Assembly: GCA_030620095.1 (NCBI GenBank)
Contig: JAUTXW010000205.1
Coordinates: forward strand, 1,116,001-1,180,000
Source of the DNA: Kuschelorhynchus macadamiae
Taxonomy: Eukaryota > Arthropoda > Insecta > Coleoptera > Curculionidae
Direction of reading: 5' to 3'
Length of the DNA stretch: 64,000 bases
A program made the position numbers and the translations under genes. Shown piece by piece: positions 1-11,785 of the stretch. Every line of letters starts with the position of its first letter. Within the stretch, counting starts at the first letter, position 1. The notes beneath the pieces were generated by a model, which was not told where the DNA came from, did not search any database, and saw only the letters and a program-made list of their open reading frames with translations.

Positions 1-1684
1 TTAATTGGGGATCAAGATAAGCGGTGGGCTCCTCATGTATGCTGTGTTAGTTGTAGTGTATCACTGGTGCAGTGGATGTAGGGAAAGAGCAAAAGTATGC
101 CTTTTGCAGTTCCAATTGTAAGGCCAGAACCCACCAATCATTCTGACGATTGTTATTTTTGCCTGACAAAGACTGAAGGTTATTCCAAAAAGGGAAAGCA
201 CAATATAGAATATCCAAATTTGCAATCTGCCATGCTCCTCATAATGCAAATTTGCCAGTGCCGATTGCGCCTTTAAATTGGCAAGCTATTGATTTGGGAG
301 ATAATGGAGATAACGCATCATCAGGCAGCTCAGAAGAACAGTGCACCGATCCCACTTTTACCACAGGTCCCAGTTCCGGCGAGCCACATTTGACTGTTCA
401 AAGTGAATTAAATGATTTAGTACGTGATTTGGGGTTATCCAAGCAAAAGTCAGAACTTCTGGGTTCCCGTCTTAAGGAATGGAACCTATTGGCCAAAGAA
501 ACAAAAATTACAAATTTCAGAAAAAGAAATGCTATGTTGTTTGAATTCTGAATTCAATGGAAATTTAAAACACTCTATACCAATTGCCCATTCAGTTGCA
601 ACGAAAGAAAATTAGGAAAATATGCGCACGATTTTGGATAAAATAAACTACAATAGGTATAAATGGCAGATATGTGGGGACTTAAAAGTTATAGCGATTT
701 TAGTAGGACTTCATGGGGGATTAACAAAATATGACTGTTTCCTTTGTTTATGGGACAGTCGTGCAATAAATCAGCATTATGTAACAAAAATTTGGCCAGA
801 AAGAAGCGAATTTCAACCAGGATCTCAAAATGTTAAATTTATATTTCTTGTTGATTCCAAAAATGTCCTTTTGCCTCCTCTTCACATTAAACTTGGACTG
901 ATGAAAAACTTTGTAAAGGGTTTGAATAAAGATGGTGATGTCTTTAAATACCTAAGACAAGTCTTTCCCCAGTTAAGTGATGCCAAATTAAAAGAAGACA
1001 TTTTTATTGGGCCACAAATCAGGAAATTGCTGGAGGATGTCAATTTTACGGAAAAGCTTATCAGGCAGGAACTCAGAGCATGGAATTCATTTGTTAATGT
1101 AGTAAGAGGATTTTTAGGCAACAATATGGATGAAAATTATGAACAATTAGTTAATGAACTCTTAGATGCCTATAAAGGGCTTGGTGCCAGAATGTCATTA
1201 AAAATTCACATCCTCCATTCCGATCTGTCATTTTTTCCTAAAAATTTGGGAGCTGTTAGTGATAAGCAGGATGAAAGGTTTCACCAAGATATCAGAACAA
1301 TGGAAATTCGGTACCAGGACGATGGGATCCAGCCATGATGGGTGACTACTGTTACAACAAGAGAAGATAGGACACCTCATAAACGGAAAATATAGAGTTT
1401 AATTAGTGATTTAAGTTAATATTTTTCTCGTTTGCTTTTCTCTTACGTTTAATGGGCGAAAACTGTAAACATAGTCAATAAACAGGGTTAAGAATTTTCT
1501 TAAATCATTTTTTCTATAGATATTAAGTATCGTAACATTCAATATGGTTCTACAACTTTAACAAGAAAACCCTACGTGCTACAACTTTCTATTTGTCATT
1601 TTCGTATTTGGAGAGGTCCATTCTATTAGATTATGCTATTCTGATTTGTGTTACAACAAAAAAAATTTTTTTTGTCGGCCAGTG
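1..1684 (+). mobile_element. CACTG-ended DNA transposon, copy A (left part outside window)
   Basis: The right end reads GTCGGCCAGTG and is followed by TAA, matching copies B (18058-20256) and C (39336-41577). The left end lies before the window. The copy begins within the zinc-binding N-terminal coding part and carries the central and C-terminal coding parts. Compared with B it has lost about 150 bp near position 550, between the codons for the 'EF' of 'MLFEF' and 'NGNLK'. The family has termini CACTGGYCGACAA and a 3-bp TTA/TAA target duplication, seen most clearly at copy C. These termini fit the CACTA/CMC class, but that superfamily assignment is inference. Confidence 0.8.
252..1338 (+). 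pseudogene. Transposase-like protein of the CACTG family, copy A, broken
   Basis: Two open stretches (252-551 and 622-1338) encode parts of one arthropod transposon protein. The second gives the core: 'YKWQICGDLKVIAILVGL', a C-x2-C ('CFLC'), 'LPPLHIKLGLMKNF', and near the C terminus 'ERFHQDIRTMEIRYQ'. The conserved D of 'CGDLK' and the acidic residue in 'ERFHQDI' are reasonable RNase-H/DDE candidates, but this is inference. The middle region seen in copy B is deleted, and a shift near 1315 ends the frame early: B and C have 'RYQGRWDP' where A reads 'RYQDDGIQP'. I know this family only as an unnamed repeat protein of insects. The copy is inactive. Confidence 0.7.
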
Positions 1685-2600
1685 TAATCAGACCCAGCAG
1701 AACAAACGAAATTTGAATCTTCTTTTAAAAGAAGATATCTATGCCGCGCGATTATAGACAAGTAATTTTAACTTCTTAAAGTAAATCTGTAACATGCTTA
1801 TTTGATCTCGTACTATTATTATTTCTGATATCTGAATATATTATCGAATATAACTTTTGCAGCTTCTACGTGACTTATTTCTGGTTCAGAAAAATTTCAA
1901 TATTTTCTAAATTTTTTTTTCGCATTTCCAAATTGTGGGCCGAAAAAACTTTTTACACATTATTTAAATATTTATTTCTGTAAAAAGCGCATTCAGCATA
2001 TCGTAAAATATGTATATAAAACAACGAAGTATATTATATATCCAGTCCATTCAGTATGTCATAAAAATATGACACCACACCCGCCTGCAAATCTAAATTG
2101 TTTAAATAATTCAAAAGTTAATTAAAAGTTCCCATCTAGTGTAGCTGTTAGCGTTTTCGATTTACAGTCGAGAGTGTATGGCCGGGGCAGGATGTTTAAC
2201 ATTTAAATTACTTTGAAATAACTTAATAGAACAGGTAAACCAGTTTTCTGCAAAAATCAGCGCGAAATTATGCTAGGCTATGTTAATGAATATTTGGATA
2301 GATGACAAATGACAGAAGGGGCACAGCCCAAATGGCTAGAGTAGGGAGTCTGCAAATTTTCCCAATACCTACTGTCATTTACTGTAGGCTAGCATCAATG
2401 TAGGAATTTTAAGTATTTAACTTATTACAGTATTTAAACAATTAAATCAAGTATAATGAATTTTAACTCCTTGTCTATTGCACAGTTTTTCAATTTAATA
2501 GCTTTTTTTCTTGCAAGAAGTTATTTCATTTTCCCTTTTAAAGCATATTTTTTTTTATTTAACGTAACACTTTGAAAGTTTCTAATAAGCTGTATGTGCA
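1685..2600. other. Stretch without a recognised gene
   Basis: AT-rich DNA with no convincing reading frame on either strand. It may be intron sequence of the minus-strand host gene whose first coding exon is at 5341-5431. No credible third exon was found here. Confidence 0.4.
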
Positions 2601-5197
2601 CAGTGGTGTCCAGTGAAGTATGCAACAAATGGAATTTCTCAGAAAAGATTATTCTTGACAAAAGTTGGTGCATCTAAAGAATCCACAGGAGGAATAAACG
2701 TATTTCCAAAATATTAATCAGTATACGAAACACGATCAAAAAGTGGCATGATTTCTCAAAATAGAGAAAAATTGTATTAAGATAGGTTGCTTAAAATTAA
2801 AATACATGCCCAAATATGGAATTGTGTAAGAAAATCTTCAATTTTATTTTTTTTTATAGTTTTTTTAAACTAGTTGATACGCCTCTGGAATTAAAAAAAA
2901 AATCAATCATTTTCGAGCTATTTAGTAAACGTGCATAGAATGAAAAAAGTACTATTTATAAGAGAATTTTTGTACTTGCCGTACGATTGTTGACTTCATA
3001 TTTAGAGTTGTTGCACACTACCTAAAAAAAAAATAAAACTACATGGTTTACCATTTTTGCTATTCCTATGCTCTCTGAACTCCTTGAAATAATTTGATTT
3101 TTTTTAATATTAGCGTCTTATTTGATGAAAATAAAATCAAAAATGGTATAGCATTAAAACACTATAAGTAAAAAATGCAATACTACTTATTCTTATGAAA
3201 TAGGGTAGGTGGCTTTGGAAAAACAAAATACATAATTGTAGCTGTCTACTTTTCGAATGTCAAAATTATCAAAAGTTAGTGCTTACTATTGGTGAAAATT
3301 ATAAATCACTTCGTGGAGCTGCAATATTGTTTATAGGCATCGTGGGTTGTTTCAGGTGGGGTTTTCGGGGCAAAAACCAATACAAAATTTGACAACGGCC
3401 CTGGAAAAACGTCGTAAAACCTACGAAAATTAAACGCCCGGAACAATATTTCTTTCAATTTGTATATTACAATAGTAAAACACAAAGAAATTCAAGGACT
3501 TTTTAAATTCAATAATTTATAACTAAAATTTACAACAACAAGAAAGGGAATATATCATTTATTCGGTGTGCCTTCCATCTCTTTCGATGCATTTACACGT
3601 TTTCTTTGAAAAATACTTCAAGTGATAAGGGCCACTGCTCTTCGAATTTCATTCTCTAACACATCGAGGTTCTCAAATGGTCTATTTGCATAAACCTTTC
3701 GTTTTAAAACAGCCCCAGAGGAAAAAATTGAGAAGCGTCAAATCGGGCGACCTAGGCGGCCATGGATAATTCGAATATATTTCAATCCATCTGCCATTGA
3801 ATTTTCTTTCCAAGTACTCTTTAAAATTTTGGGTGCTATGGATAGGAGCCCCATCCTGTTGAAACAACATCTCATTTCTTACTTCCAGTGGTGTTTCTTC
3901 CAAAGAATAGCTTATTTCACTTTCTAGAAATTGTAACTATCTCTGAGAAGTTAAATTTTCTCTGAAGAAAAAAGGACCCATAACTTCGTTATTTAATATT
4001 CCACACTATACATTCTTTTTGCTTGAATATTGACTTTTATATTCGATTGTAGTACGGATTCCTATCCGCCCACCATCGGCCATTTTGTGAAGAGACTACG
4101 CCATTAGTACTAAATGATGCCTCATTATTGTAGAGGGAGTATGATGTCCCTCTATAATATTTCATTAATACATTTCGGGTTATAACCATGAAATTTGGCT
4201 TCCTTCAAAACTTAACCTTTTGCTTTTTCCGTATTCGGAATTCCTTGCAGCGGTTCTTAACGATGTTGTAGGAGTTGCAATAAATATTGGTAGCACCTCA
4301 ATATCGGTATCTTCATTTCTGACCAACTGTTGATGAGCTTTTTTATAATCCCAGTCTTCCAGAAAGCCTTTTATTAAAAATTATGGGGCCTCCCGAAATG
4401 ATTTACAATTTTCTCCAATAATAAGTACTAACTCCGCTTTTTCTTTTAAATTTAGTTTTGCTGCCCTTTTTCGTCGCGTTAAAAAAACTTTCTAACTTTG
4501 ATTATTTTGACGTTCGAAAAGTAGACAGCTATAATTATGTATTTTGTTTTTGCAAAGCAACCTACCCTATTTCAAAAGAATAAGTAGTATTGCATTTTTT
4601 ACTTATAATGTTTTAATGGTATACTAATTTTGATTTTATTTTCATCAAATAAGATGCTAATATTTTCAAAATAGTCAAATTGTTTCAGGGAGTTCAGAGA
4701 GCATATGAATAGCAAAAATGGAAAACCCTGTAGTTTTGTTTTTTTTAGGTATTGTGCAACAACCCTAAATATGAAGTTGACAATCGTAAAAAATATTCTC
4801 TTATGAGCAGTACTTTTTTTAAAGCTTTTATTTTTCATTCTATGCACGTTTAGTAAATAACTCGAAATTAAATGAAAATTTTTAAAAAATTCCAGTGGCG
4901 TATCTCCTAATTTTAAAAAACTATAAAAAAACAAAATTAGACAATTCCAAATTTGGGCATGTATTTTAATTCTAAGCAACTCTTTTTTATACAATTTTTC
5001 TGTATTATGAGAAATCATGTCACTTTACTCTTGAGAATTTTTCATATTTTTGATCATCCCTCGTATATTGAAGAATATTTTGGAAATACGTTTATTCCCC
5101 CTGTAGTTTCTTTAGATTCGCCAACTTTTATCAAGAATAAAATTTTCTGAGAAATGAAAAAGTTTACCATTTGTTGCATACTTCACTGGACACACTG
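2601..5197 (-). mobile_element. Mariner-type relic with ~690-bp terminal inverted repeats
   Basis: The left end (CAGTGGTGTCCAGTGAAG, from 2601) is the inverse of the right end (to 5197, followed by TA). The similarity continues inward to about 3275 and 4490. The arms include shared blocks such as the one near 3240-3260 and 4510-4530. The left flank has CA where the TA target duplication is expected. A decayed minus-strand transposase lies between the arms. Confidence 0.85.
3562..4460 (-). pseudogene. Mariner-type transposase, decayed
   Basis: Minus-strand translation across several frames gives an 'EASFSTNG' block near 4110 (first catalytic region, D replaced), then 'MGPFFFRENLTS', then an open stretch at 3682-3903 with 'FQQDGAPIHS' and 'PWPPRSPDLTLLNFFLWG'. 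Forty-one residues separate the second catalytic D from the position of the third, which is N instead of D. The spacing is like rosa (DD41D) elements, and the missing acid makes it dead. Stops and shifts interrupt the rest. Confidence 0.75.
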
Positions 5198-5340
5198 TAT
5201 GATATATAATATCTAATATCGAGTTCGTTACTATTTTAATATGGTACTACATATTACACAAGTTACAAAAAAAATACGTATGTCAGTGTCACTGTTCCCG
5301 TGATTTACCCCCTACAATTAATACACAAAATATCACTCAC

Positions 5341-5424
5341 CTTGTCTAATTGTTCGTTGCTTGCTGGCATGCCAACACTAATTCCAACCATACAAAAACT
5401 GACAAGAAGGATAAGTTTTGCCAT
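5341..5424 (-). CDS. Host gene, first coding exon: secreted protein signal peptide
   Basis: Minus-strand ATG at 5424 opens 28 codons: 'MAKLILLVSFCMVGISVG' followed by 'MPASNEQLDK'. This is a textbook signal peptide (basic n-region, hydrophobic core, small residues at the cleavage zone). The exon ends in phase 0 at 5341 with AAG|GTGAGT, a strong splice donor. Seven bases upstream of the ATG the genome reads a pyrimidine tract and CTTTCAG, a splice acceptor placing the exon start at 5431. A further upstream non-coding exon probably ends at 5743 (CAGGTG|GTAAGTAC), leaving a 5' UTR intron of 311 bp. The length and layout suit small secreted insect proteins such as binding proteins, but the product cannot be named. 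Later exons were not found; the mariner relic at 2601-5197 would lie in the next intron. Confidence 0.6.
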
Positions 5425-5742
5425 TTTCTATCTGAAAGAATAAAAAAAATGTGAAATTTAATGTTAATATCGCTGTTAAATGTAGCGTAAAATGATATGA
5501 TAATGTTGGTTTTTATTATTGAGCACACAATTGCATAACATATAAAAATATAATATATATCCATGCTGCAGAGTCGGAAAGAAACTGCGTAATAAGTAGG
5601 ACTTCAGTGTAGCAATTAATATGTGTATTCCCTTTTAAGAGTACAGCACGTAACAACTGACAATAATATAATAAAAAATATCATGCTACTTTGCTCTAAA
5701 AGCAACTGGATTGAAAACAAAAATTGTCGTAAGAGTACTTAC

Positions 5743-5800
5743 CACCTGGCTTGGTTCTATAGTATAATGGAAAGAATCTTAAATTAGTGGACATTTGGTT
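5743..5800 (-). other. Candidate 5' UTR exon of the secreted-protein gene
   Basis: The donor CAGGTG|GTAAGTAC at 5743/5742 pairs with the acceptor at 5432. The upstream limit (transcription start) is not visible; no clear TATA box or initiator was identified, so 5800 is only a placeholder. Confidence 0.35.
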
Positions 5801-6339
5801 GGTCTTTCTTGCCTTAACAAGTTTGCCTCCGTTAATTTTTTAAAGGTCCCCTATAATGAATAGATGCAAGTGTAACAAGTTATTTAGTAATCTGTAACGC
5901 GTACAGGAAGAAACATGATTGAAATTATATTTTTCTAGAAGCGTGCGCGAAGTGACTACTTTGCACACTCATTTGCGTGCACAACACAAAAGTGAATTTT
6001 GCGACCGAAAACTCTTTGCGCATACTTTTTTTTTATTCGCAGAATTATCTTTTTTACACAAGACTTTAAGATATTTTAATGTTTTCAGCATTAAATAATA
6101 TTCAAAAAATAAGGTGTTTTTTGTTAGAGAATTTAGCCAAATTTACTCCATATTAGATTACCATAATTTGATAACTAATTAAACGACCTGTATCGTTACT
6201 AGTCAAAATCAAATAAGACAACAATAAATTCTCTTTACCACCTCGCAATTTTGACAATTTCTGTCTCTTTGCTATGTCAACCAAAATACAAACATTCAAT
6301 CATTTGAAAAAAGCTTCAAAATAAGTAATTCTGCTTAAA

Positions 6340-6597
6340 ATGGATAGTTCGGGTGAAGAAATACCAGAAGAAGTACTAAAGGCCGCGGAATCATCAAATT
6401 TGGAGCTACTGCCAGTAAAATCAAAACAGAAGTATGAAAAACAGTACGACTTGTTCGTGAAATGGTCCAAAGCAAAAGGTGTGAAAACGGTTAAAGAATA
6501 CTATTAGCTTATTTTCTTCAATAAATTTAGACCAATACTTGGTGAGCTAAATACTCAATGCTTAAGAGCGTTTTAAAACTTAAGAAAATGTAGATAT
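6340..6597 (+). pseudogene. Crypton-like tyrosine recombinase, N-terminal part, copy 1
   Basis: ATG at 6340 opens a reading frame beginning 'MDSSGEEIPEEVLKAAES' and then 'LLPVKSKQKYEKQYDLFV' and 'KWSKAKGVKTVKEYY', stop at 6507. Beyond the stop the same protein continues in shifted frames up to 'NVDIVK' at about 6604. The pattern 'LLPxKSxxxYEKxYxxFxxW' is the SAM-like N-terminal domain of the tyrosine recombinase family common in arthropod and vertebrate genomes (Crypton-derived, KIAA1958-like). The gene resumes at 9225 after the Sailor-like insertion, with 'DYISKFYKV'. Confidence 0.7.
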
Positions 6598-6829
6598 AGT
6601 CAAAAGCACTGTTATCGTGCGGGTCATACGATTTATCAACGACAAACTTTTTAAGTTTGTTTTTCTTTTATTACGTGTAATCATATTCTTCGTATAAAAT
6701 CCGGAAGATGAATTAGATAGACCTATGATATTTTCATATGAAAAAAGAGGATAAACATATAAGTACCAGCAGTTGCAAAAATCTTTGAGCGATGTCACTT
6801 GAAAGTCAGATTGACAAGTCAGTGACAAA

Positions 6830-7987
6830 ATGAGTAATAGATATCAATTTTCGGGTTTTTTGCATCCACAAGCGAAAACAATGGTATTAAATCTAATAAA
6901 ATATTACGAAAATAAAAATTCACCGGCCAATATCCAGGAAACAGTAGCAAAAGCTCTGGGAATCGGTATAAGAACTGCGCAGAAAATTGTGCATCAAAAA
7001 AGTAAAATTTACTACCGAAGAAGATTAAGAAATGTACACGAAAAAAGCCAAAGACAAAAGACTTAAGTGACAATGTAAAAATGAATGTTCGTAATGCAAT
7101 TTGCGATTTATATACATCAATAACTAATATAATCCTTCAAGTTTTAAAAGAAGCTTTAAAAAATCGAGGCATATTGGAAATTGGACTAAAATCGTTGTCA
7201 AAATTAATGCATGCAAAATGTTGGGTTTTCGATATAAAAAGCACTGTAATCGAAGATTTTTATACCAGTTGCCTCATATAGCCAGCGTATCCAGTTTTTA
7301 AAGAAATACACGGAAAATGTTAATTCAAAATTTAGAAAAGTGGTATTTTTAGACGAGACTTGAATATTTTCTAATGGAAGTGGTTCGAAATCTTGGCAGG
7401 ACGGGTCTGTAAAATGTGTCAAGAGAAAAAAGGGATGTGGGACGGGAAAACGGTTCATCATTTTGCATGCAGGTTCTTCAACAGAATTTCCCTCAGGTGC
7501 AAGTTTACTGTTTTCTTCAACATCCAAAGTATAGACTACCATAATATGAACTGTGAACTGTTTGAAAAGTGGTTAAAAGAACAACTGATTCCAAATTTAG
7601 ATTTAGAAATAAACAACCTACTTCATCCTGGAGAAAAAGTGATATTCATGACTTGCTAATAACACAAAAACAAAATCATTTACCCTGCCGCCATACCATT
7701 GCCAGTTTAACGCAATAGAATTAATATGGGCTGGGGCAAAATCATATTACGAAAAACACGTGAACGATAGTCTTACATCAGATGAAGTGTAAATTGTTTG
7801 GCAAGATTCATTAAATTATATTACGCCGGAGTACTGGAAGAAATCTGTGGAACATACGGAGAAATTAATATTGTATTGGTGGAATCGAGAACGAGTTCTA
7901 GATGTCGAATTAGCACCAATGTTCATTGCGCCATTTGAGGACGACTCAGAAGATGAGGACTTTTTAAGTGATAATGATATTTTTTAG
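6830..7987 (+). pseudogene. Sailor-type (DD82E-like) transposase, decayed
   Basis: ATG at 6830 starts 'MSNRYQFSGFLHPQAKTM', with an HTH-like 'SPANIQETVAKALGIGIR'. Further on, in shifting frames, come 'VVFLDET' (first D, 7347 onward), 'SWQDGSVK', 'CELFEKWLKEQLIPNLD', then 'LPPYHCQFNAIELIW' (catalytic E region, ~7685) and an acidic tail 'EDDSEDEDFLSDNDIF', stop at 7987. The block with the second catalytic D and much of the D-E spacer is deleted around 7650-7685. The same domains occur intact at 50958-52301, which guides the reading. Multiple stops make this copy inactive. Confidence 0.75.
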
Positions 7988-7994
7988 TCTATAA

Positions 7995-8262
7995 TATTAA
8001 AAAGTTTCTGAAGGATTATATAAGTCTTTGACGTGTATAAATCATAAATTGCGTTATGAATATCCATTTTTGCATTGTAACTTAAGTCTTTTGCCTTTGG
8101 ACTTTTTCGTGTACGTTTCTAAATCTTCTTCAAAAGTAAATTATGTTTTTCTTCATGCACAAGTTTCTGTACATTCCTTATACCGATTCTCAGAGTTTTT
8201 GCCACTGGCTCCTGGATATTAGCCAGTGAACTTTAATTTAAAATATTTTTTATTAGATTAGA
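7995..8262 (-). repeat. Inverted copy of the transposase 5' region, directly after its stop
   Basis: The minus strand of 7995-8262 resembles plus 6887-7155 (transposase codons from about 20 on). Shared blocks include the HTH-coding stretch and the run AAAAGACTTAAGT. It starts about 8 bp after the stop codon, so a transcript through it could fold back on the coding region. Confidence 0.75.
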
Positions 8263-8439
8263 CACCATTTTTTGTTTACTTTTTTAGTACATTTGTAATT
8301 TTGCGGGCAATAAATAAATAATTAAAGAATACTTGTTTCAATTTTAAAGCGTGTTTAAATTCAGCATATTTTTTTGTTAATTATAAGACAAAATTTGAAT
8401 TATAAAAATTGGTAAAATCGCTTTACCAGAAACTCGGGG

Positions 8440-8623
<184 letters not shown>

Positions 8624-9224
8624 TTGAAGAAATTGTGTTTTTAACACAGAAAGTGCATAATATTTTTGTAAAATAAATTTTTTTTGTTAACAAAATCAAA
8701 ATATTTTTGCAAAAAAAATCACATTTAAAAAAAAAACAAGTTTTCTTTGCACAAGGGTGACCCGCATTTAAATAATTGACACTGTATAAGTGGTTAGATT
8801 TTTAAGTCAAGCGGGGGTCATAATTTTTGGTGATTGATAAAAAAATCTCACTTTCATTAAGTGGCTGTATAAACAGAACATATCCAGATTGTTCCACTGA
8901 TTCGAATCGCCTTCCGTCTTTATTAAGGCGCTTGACATTTTGTGTATTTTTGTTTTTGCCAACCAAAAAATTTTAACCAAATAAATATTTAGCGAATTTT
9001 CTTATTTAGTCCCTCGGCATTTAATATATAAAATAATATTTAGTGGCTATCTTAATAATATTGCGTAATATAATAATAAAAAAACTATCTTCTTTCTCCC
9101 TGCCCATCGAAATTTAACAGCTGGATAAAATAATCACACAACATTTTGGTATTCACTGTGTTTTCTGATTTGATTCATAATGTTGGTGACCTTTAGACCC
9201 GCACGATAAGACCGCATTCGACTA

Positions 9225-9590
9225 TATAAGCAAATTCTACAAAGTAACTGCTTTTATCAAAAAACAAAAGGTTGGCTTCAAACAATAGAAAGCAAATATT
9301 TTTACAAAAGAAAATGATATATCTTTTGTTGAAAGTTGTGACTATTTTTGGACTTGCAGGCGCTTGCAGAAGAGAGGAATTAGCAAAACTAGCAACAGTT
9401 GACATTGAAGACAAGGGAAATTTAATTGTGGTCAAAATTCACGATTCAAAAAATTACACTTCTCTCTCTTTTGTTGTATCCGACTATCTACTATTTTATA
9501 GAATATATAAAGCCTTACGACGACCATCAACAGCACATCAACGTTTTTTTATAAATTTTAATTTTATATTTACCGCTGGATAACAAACCA
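9225..9590 (+). pseudogene. Crypton-like tyrosine recombinase, catalytic part, copy 1
   Basis: Continuation of the gene at 6340. It reads 'ISKFYKVTAFIKKQKVGF', a stop, then 'LLLKVVTIFGLAGACRREEL' (9312-9380) holding the first catalytic Arg of the tyrosine recombinase fold, then 'DIEDKGNLIVVKIHDSKN', and 'RPSTAHQRFFINF' near 9520-9560. The R-x-x-Y box expected downstream was not found. Family match is by motif recall; frameshifts and stops show it is dead. Confidence 0.7.
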
Positions 9591-9748
9591 TCTTCATCAG
9601 CTTTCCCAAGAAACCAGTTGCACTCATCTTTAAATTTGCAGCATGCCACAAACTTTATTTTCAATATTAATCTATTCTTAATATTAATATTGTTAATAAT
9701 AATAAGTAATATTATTTAATTAAGGGTTTTTACAATTTTATAAATAGG

Positions 9749-9871
9749 GAAAAAGTTTGTGAAATTTGTAGCACTCGTAGAAAAAATATTGTTACTAATA
9801 CTTGCGCAAAGTGTCTTTCCTGCACGCAAAAGCAGTTAGACGAAAGACGCGGAACACAGTTGCCATTTTAG
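9749..9871 (+). other. Short Cys-rich frame, possible piggyBac-like zinc-finger remnant
   Basis: Forty codons contain C-x2-C-x11-C-x2-C-x2-C ('VCEICSTRRKNIVTNTCAKC'). This loosely resembles the C-terminal Cys-rich domain of piggyBac transposases, but the usual Gly and last Cys pair are absent. No other piggyBac motif is seen nearby. Very tentative. Confidence 0.25.
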
Positions 9872-10365
9872 TCGCCGCAGCTGCTGCAAACCTAAAATTC
9901 CTGCCAGCAATAATTTCACGTCTCAGGTTCGAAAAACAGTACGACCATTTTCTTAAGTGGACTCAAACAAAGGGAATTAAATTCTTCAGGGAACTAGTTT
10001 TTTTACAATACATTCGGGTCCAGATTCTCGATGATCAAATATTTAATAAAAATCGTGCAGAACATCGATATTATAAGCCTATATATAACGTTCTTGAAAA
10101 AAAAAATGAGTATAGGTTTTCGACCAAAAAAAGAAAGTGTTTTTGAAAGACGACCTCAAAATTTTTGAGGCAGGCGCAAGATGAAATCTAGTTTTTGATA
10201 AAGGTTGTCACAATATTTAAATTGGCAGGTGTCTGCCGTAGGGCAGAACTGTCAGAAATACGGTGGATAACTATAAAGATAGAAATAATAAAATAATAAA
10301 AATATTTGATACGGAAAATCATTCTTCAAAGTCATTTGTCATCTCCGAAAAAGTAAATAATGGCA
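9802..10365 (+). pseudogene. Crypton-like tyrosine recombinase, copy 2 (tandem)
   Basis: A second relic starts about 210 bp after copy 1. The frame from 9802 includes 'NLKFLPAIISRLRFEKQYDH' and 'FLKWTQTKGIKFF', the same N-terminal domain as copy 1. After 'VLEKKNEYRFSTKKRK' and a stop, the catalytic block appears as 'LAGVCRRAELSEI' (10225-10260), then 'SSKSFVISEK' near 10325-10355. The region between the N-terminal and catalytic parts is shortened. The two copies share order and orientation, so they arose by tandem duplication or by repeated insertion. Confidence 0.65.
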
Positions 10366-10678
10366 CGTTCTAGTAAAGAAATCACTAAAATCAAGCTACT
10401 AGGCGGTGGGAAATCCACCACAGTACCAGAGGGGACCTCGAGGATTTCGAAATGCAAAAAAAACTATTTGCATTAAGATTCTATCAATCAACAATGAAGA
10501 ACAGCAACTCGGAACCTTCAATGCAAGCTGACTTACTAACCACCTATTACTAGCGTTGTACCGTCTCCAAACACTGGCAGCTCAATGATCTCAAAATATC
10601 AACACTTGGCGAAGACGGAATCTAATTCTGTGGTGGACCTTCTTTATTAAAGAATCAACAGCTGACATCGGGGATACC

Positions 10679-10681
<3 letters not shown>
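10366..10681. other. Unrecognised repeat-like stretch
   Basis: Slightly GC-richer than its surroundings, with no continuous frame. It ends at a (TA)n tract, as repeat fragments in this window often do. Nothing specific recognised. Confidence 0.3.

Positions 10682-10765
<84 letters not shown>
10682..10765. repeat. (TA)42 microsatellite
   Basis: Uninterrupted TA dinucleotide, 84 bp. Confidence 0.97.
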
Positions 10766-10766
<1 letters not shown>

Positions 10767-11253
10767 TTTCCTGTACACTTCAGTTTGATTGGGAAAGAAG
10801 GATTGAAGGAATTGAAGTAAAAATTACAGTTAACTGGAATCTTCCGATGAAGAGTATTGTTTTGAATTATGCAAGTGCATATTAGATAAAAACATGCGAA
10901 AATTATTTATACATATTTCACAGTAAAGCAGAATGCAAAATATAACACTGACTTAATTAATGTAAAACTGACATTAATAAATCTAATAATAATTTAATTT
11001 AGTATAGTCAATGCAATATAAATATTATTGTCAAGGAAGTAATTAGAATTTAATACTGAATGATTGTGTTTTTTCTAACCTTCGAATATTCCTTACTTGG
11101 TCAACCAAGTCATATTAATAGATATATATTTCTCAAAAATAATATTTTATTCGTCAGGGTTTTTCATTAAACCTATTTGTCGTTAATATTTTCTGAACAT
11201 TGTATTTTTTTATCTATAAGCAGACTGTTAAGGCGGAAAGTTTAAATATTAAG
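10766..11253. other. Stretch without a recognised gene
   Basis: AT-rich, no frame or repeat recognised. It lies between a (TA)n tract and the gypsy-like left LTR. Confidence 0.4.
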
Positions 11254-11512
11254 TGTTTCATATGTATAATACAATATCAATGTCAAGCACGTCTCTATGT
11301 TTAAGATAAGATAGATTGCTATATTATATATTTGTCTTAGTTATTAATAGATAGTGCTGCAGACATTAAGGACAGTTGGTAGTTCGTCATGGAGAAAAGA
11401 ACTTGTCTTATGTAACCATTTTACGGTTTGTATAAATTGTTAAAAAAACCTGAAACACTCAAACTTAAAGTATTCATATTAGTAAAATAATATTAGAAAT
11501 GTATTCTGAACA
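11254..11512 (+). repeat. Left LTR
   Basis: TG...CA ended, starting TGTTTCATATG. About 259 bp, longer than the right LTR because of small indels. Confidence 0.7.
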
Positions 11513-11785
11513 TTTAGTTCATGTAGTTTAACAGAAACTGCGAGTCATTACCCTTAAATTGATAAAGACTTCTTAGTTATTTTATGTTAAATAATTTTCA
11601 GAATTTTGTGTAGGGTAGAAAAATACTGCATCTAGGTATATGTAAAAAAGATTTCTACAGAATAAGCAGACGAATTCAACATTTAAAATTACTAAAATAT
11701 AACTTTAAAGTAGAATATTTCGCATGCTTTTGTACTTCGAAAGCGTAGAAGGGCCACAATTTTTTTATTTTTATTTTTGTTACAA

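Noticed and set aside
2110..2200. Possible tRNA or tRNA-derived SINE head near 'tagctgttagcg...cgatttacagtcga'
   Set aside because: No acceptor stem, no T-arm B box and an A box with mismatches; insufficient for a tRNA or SINE call.
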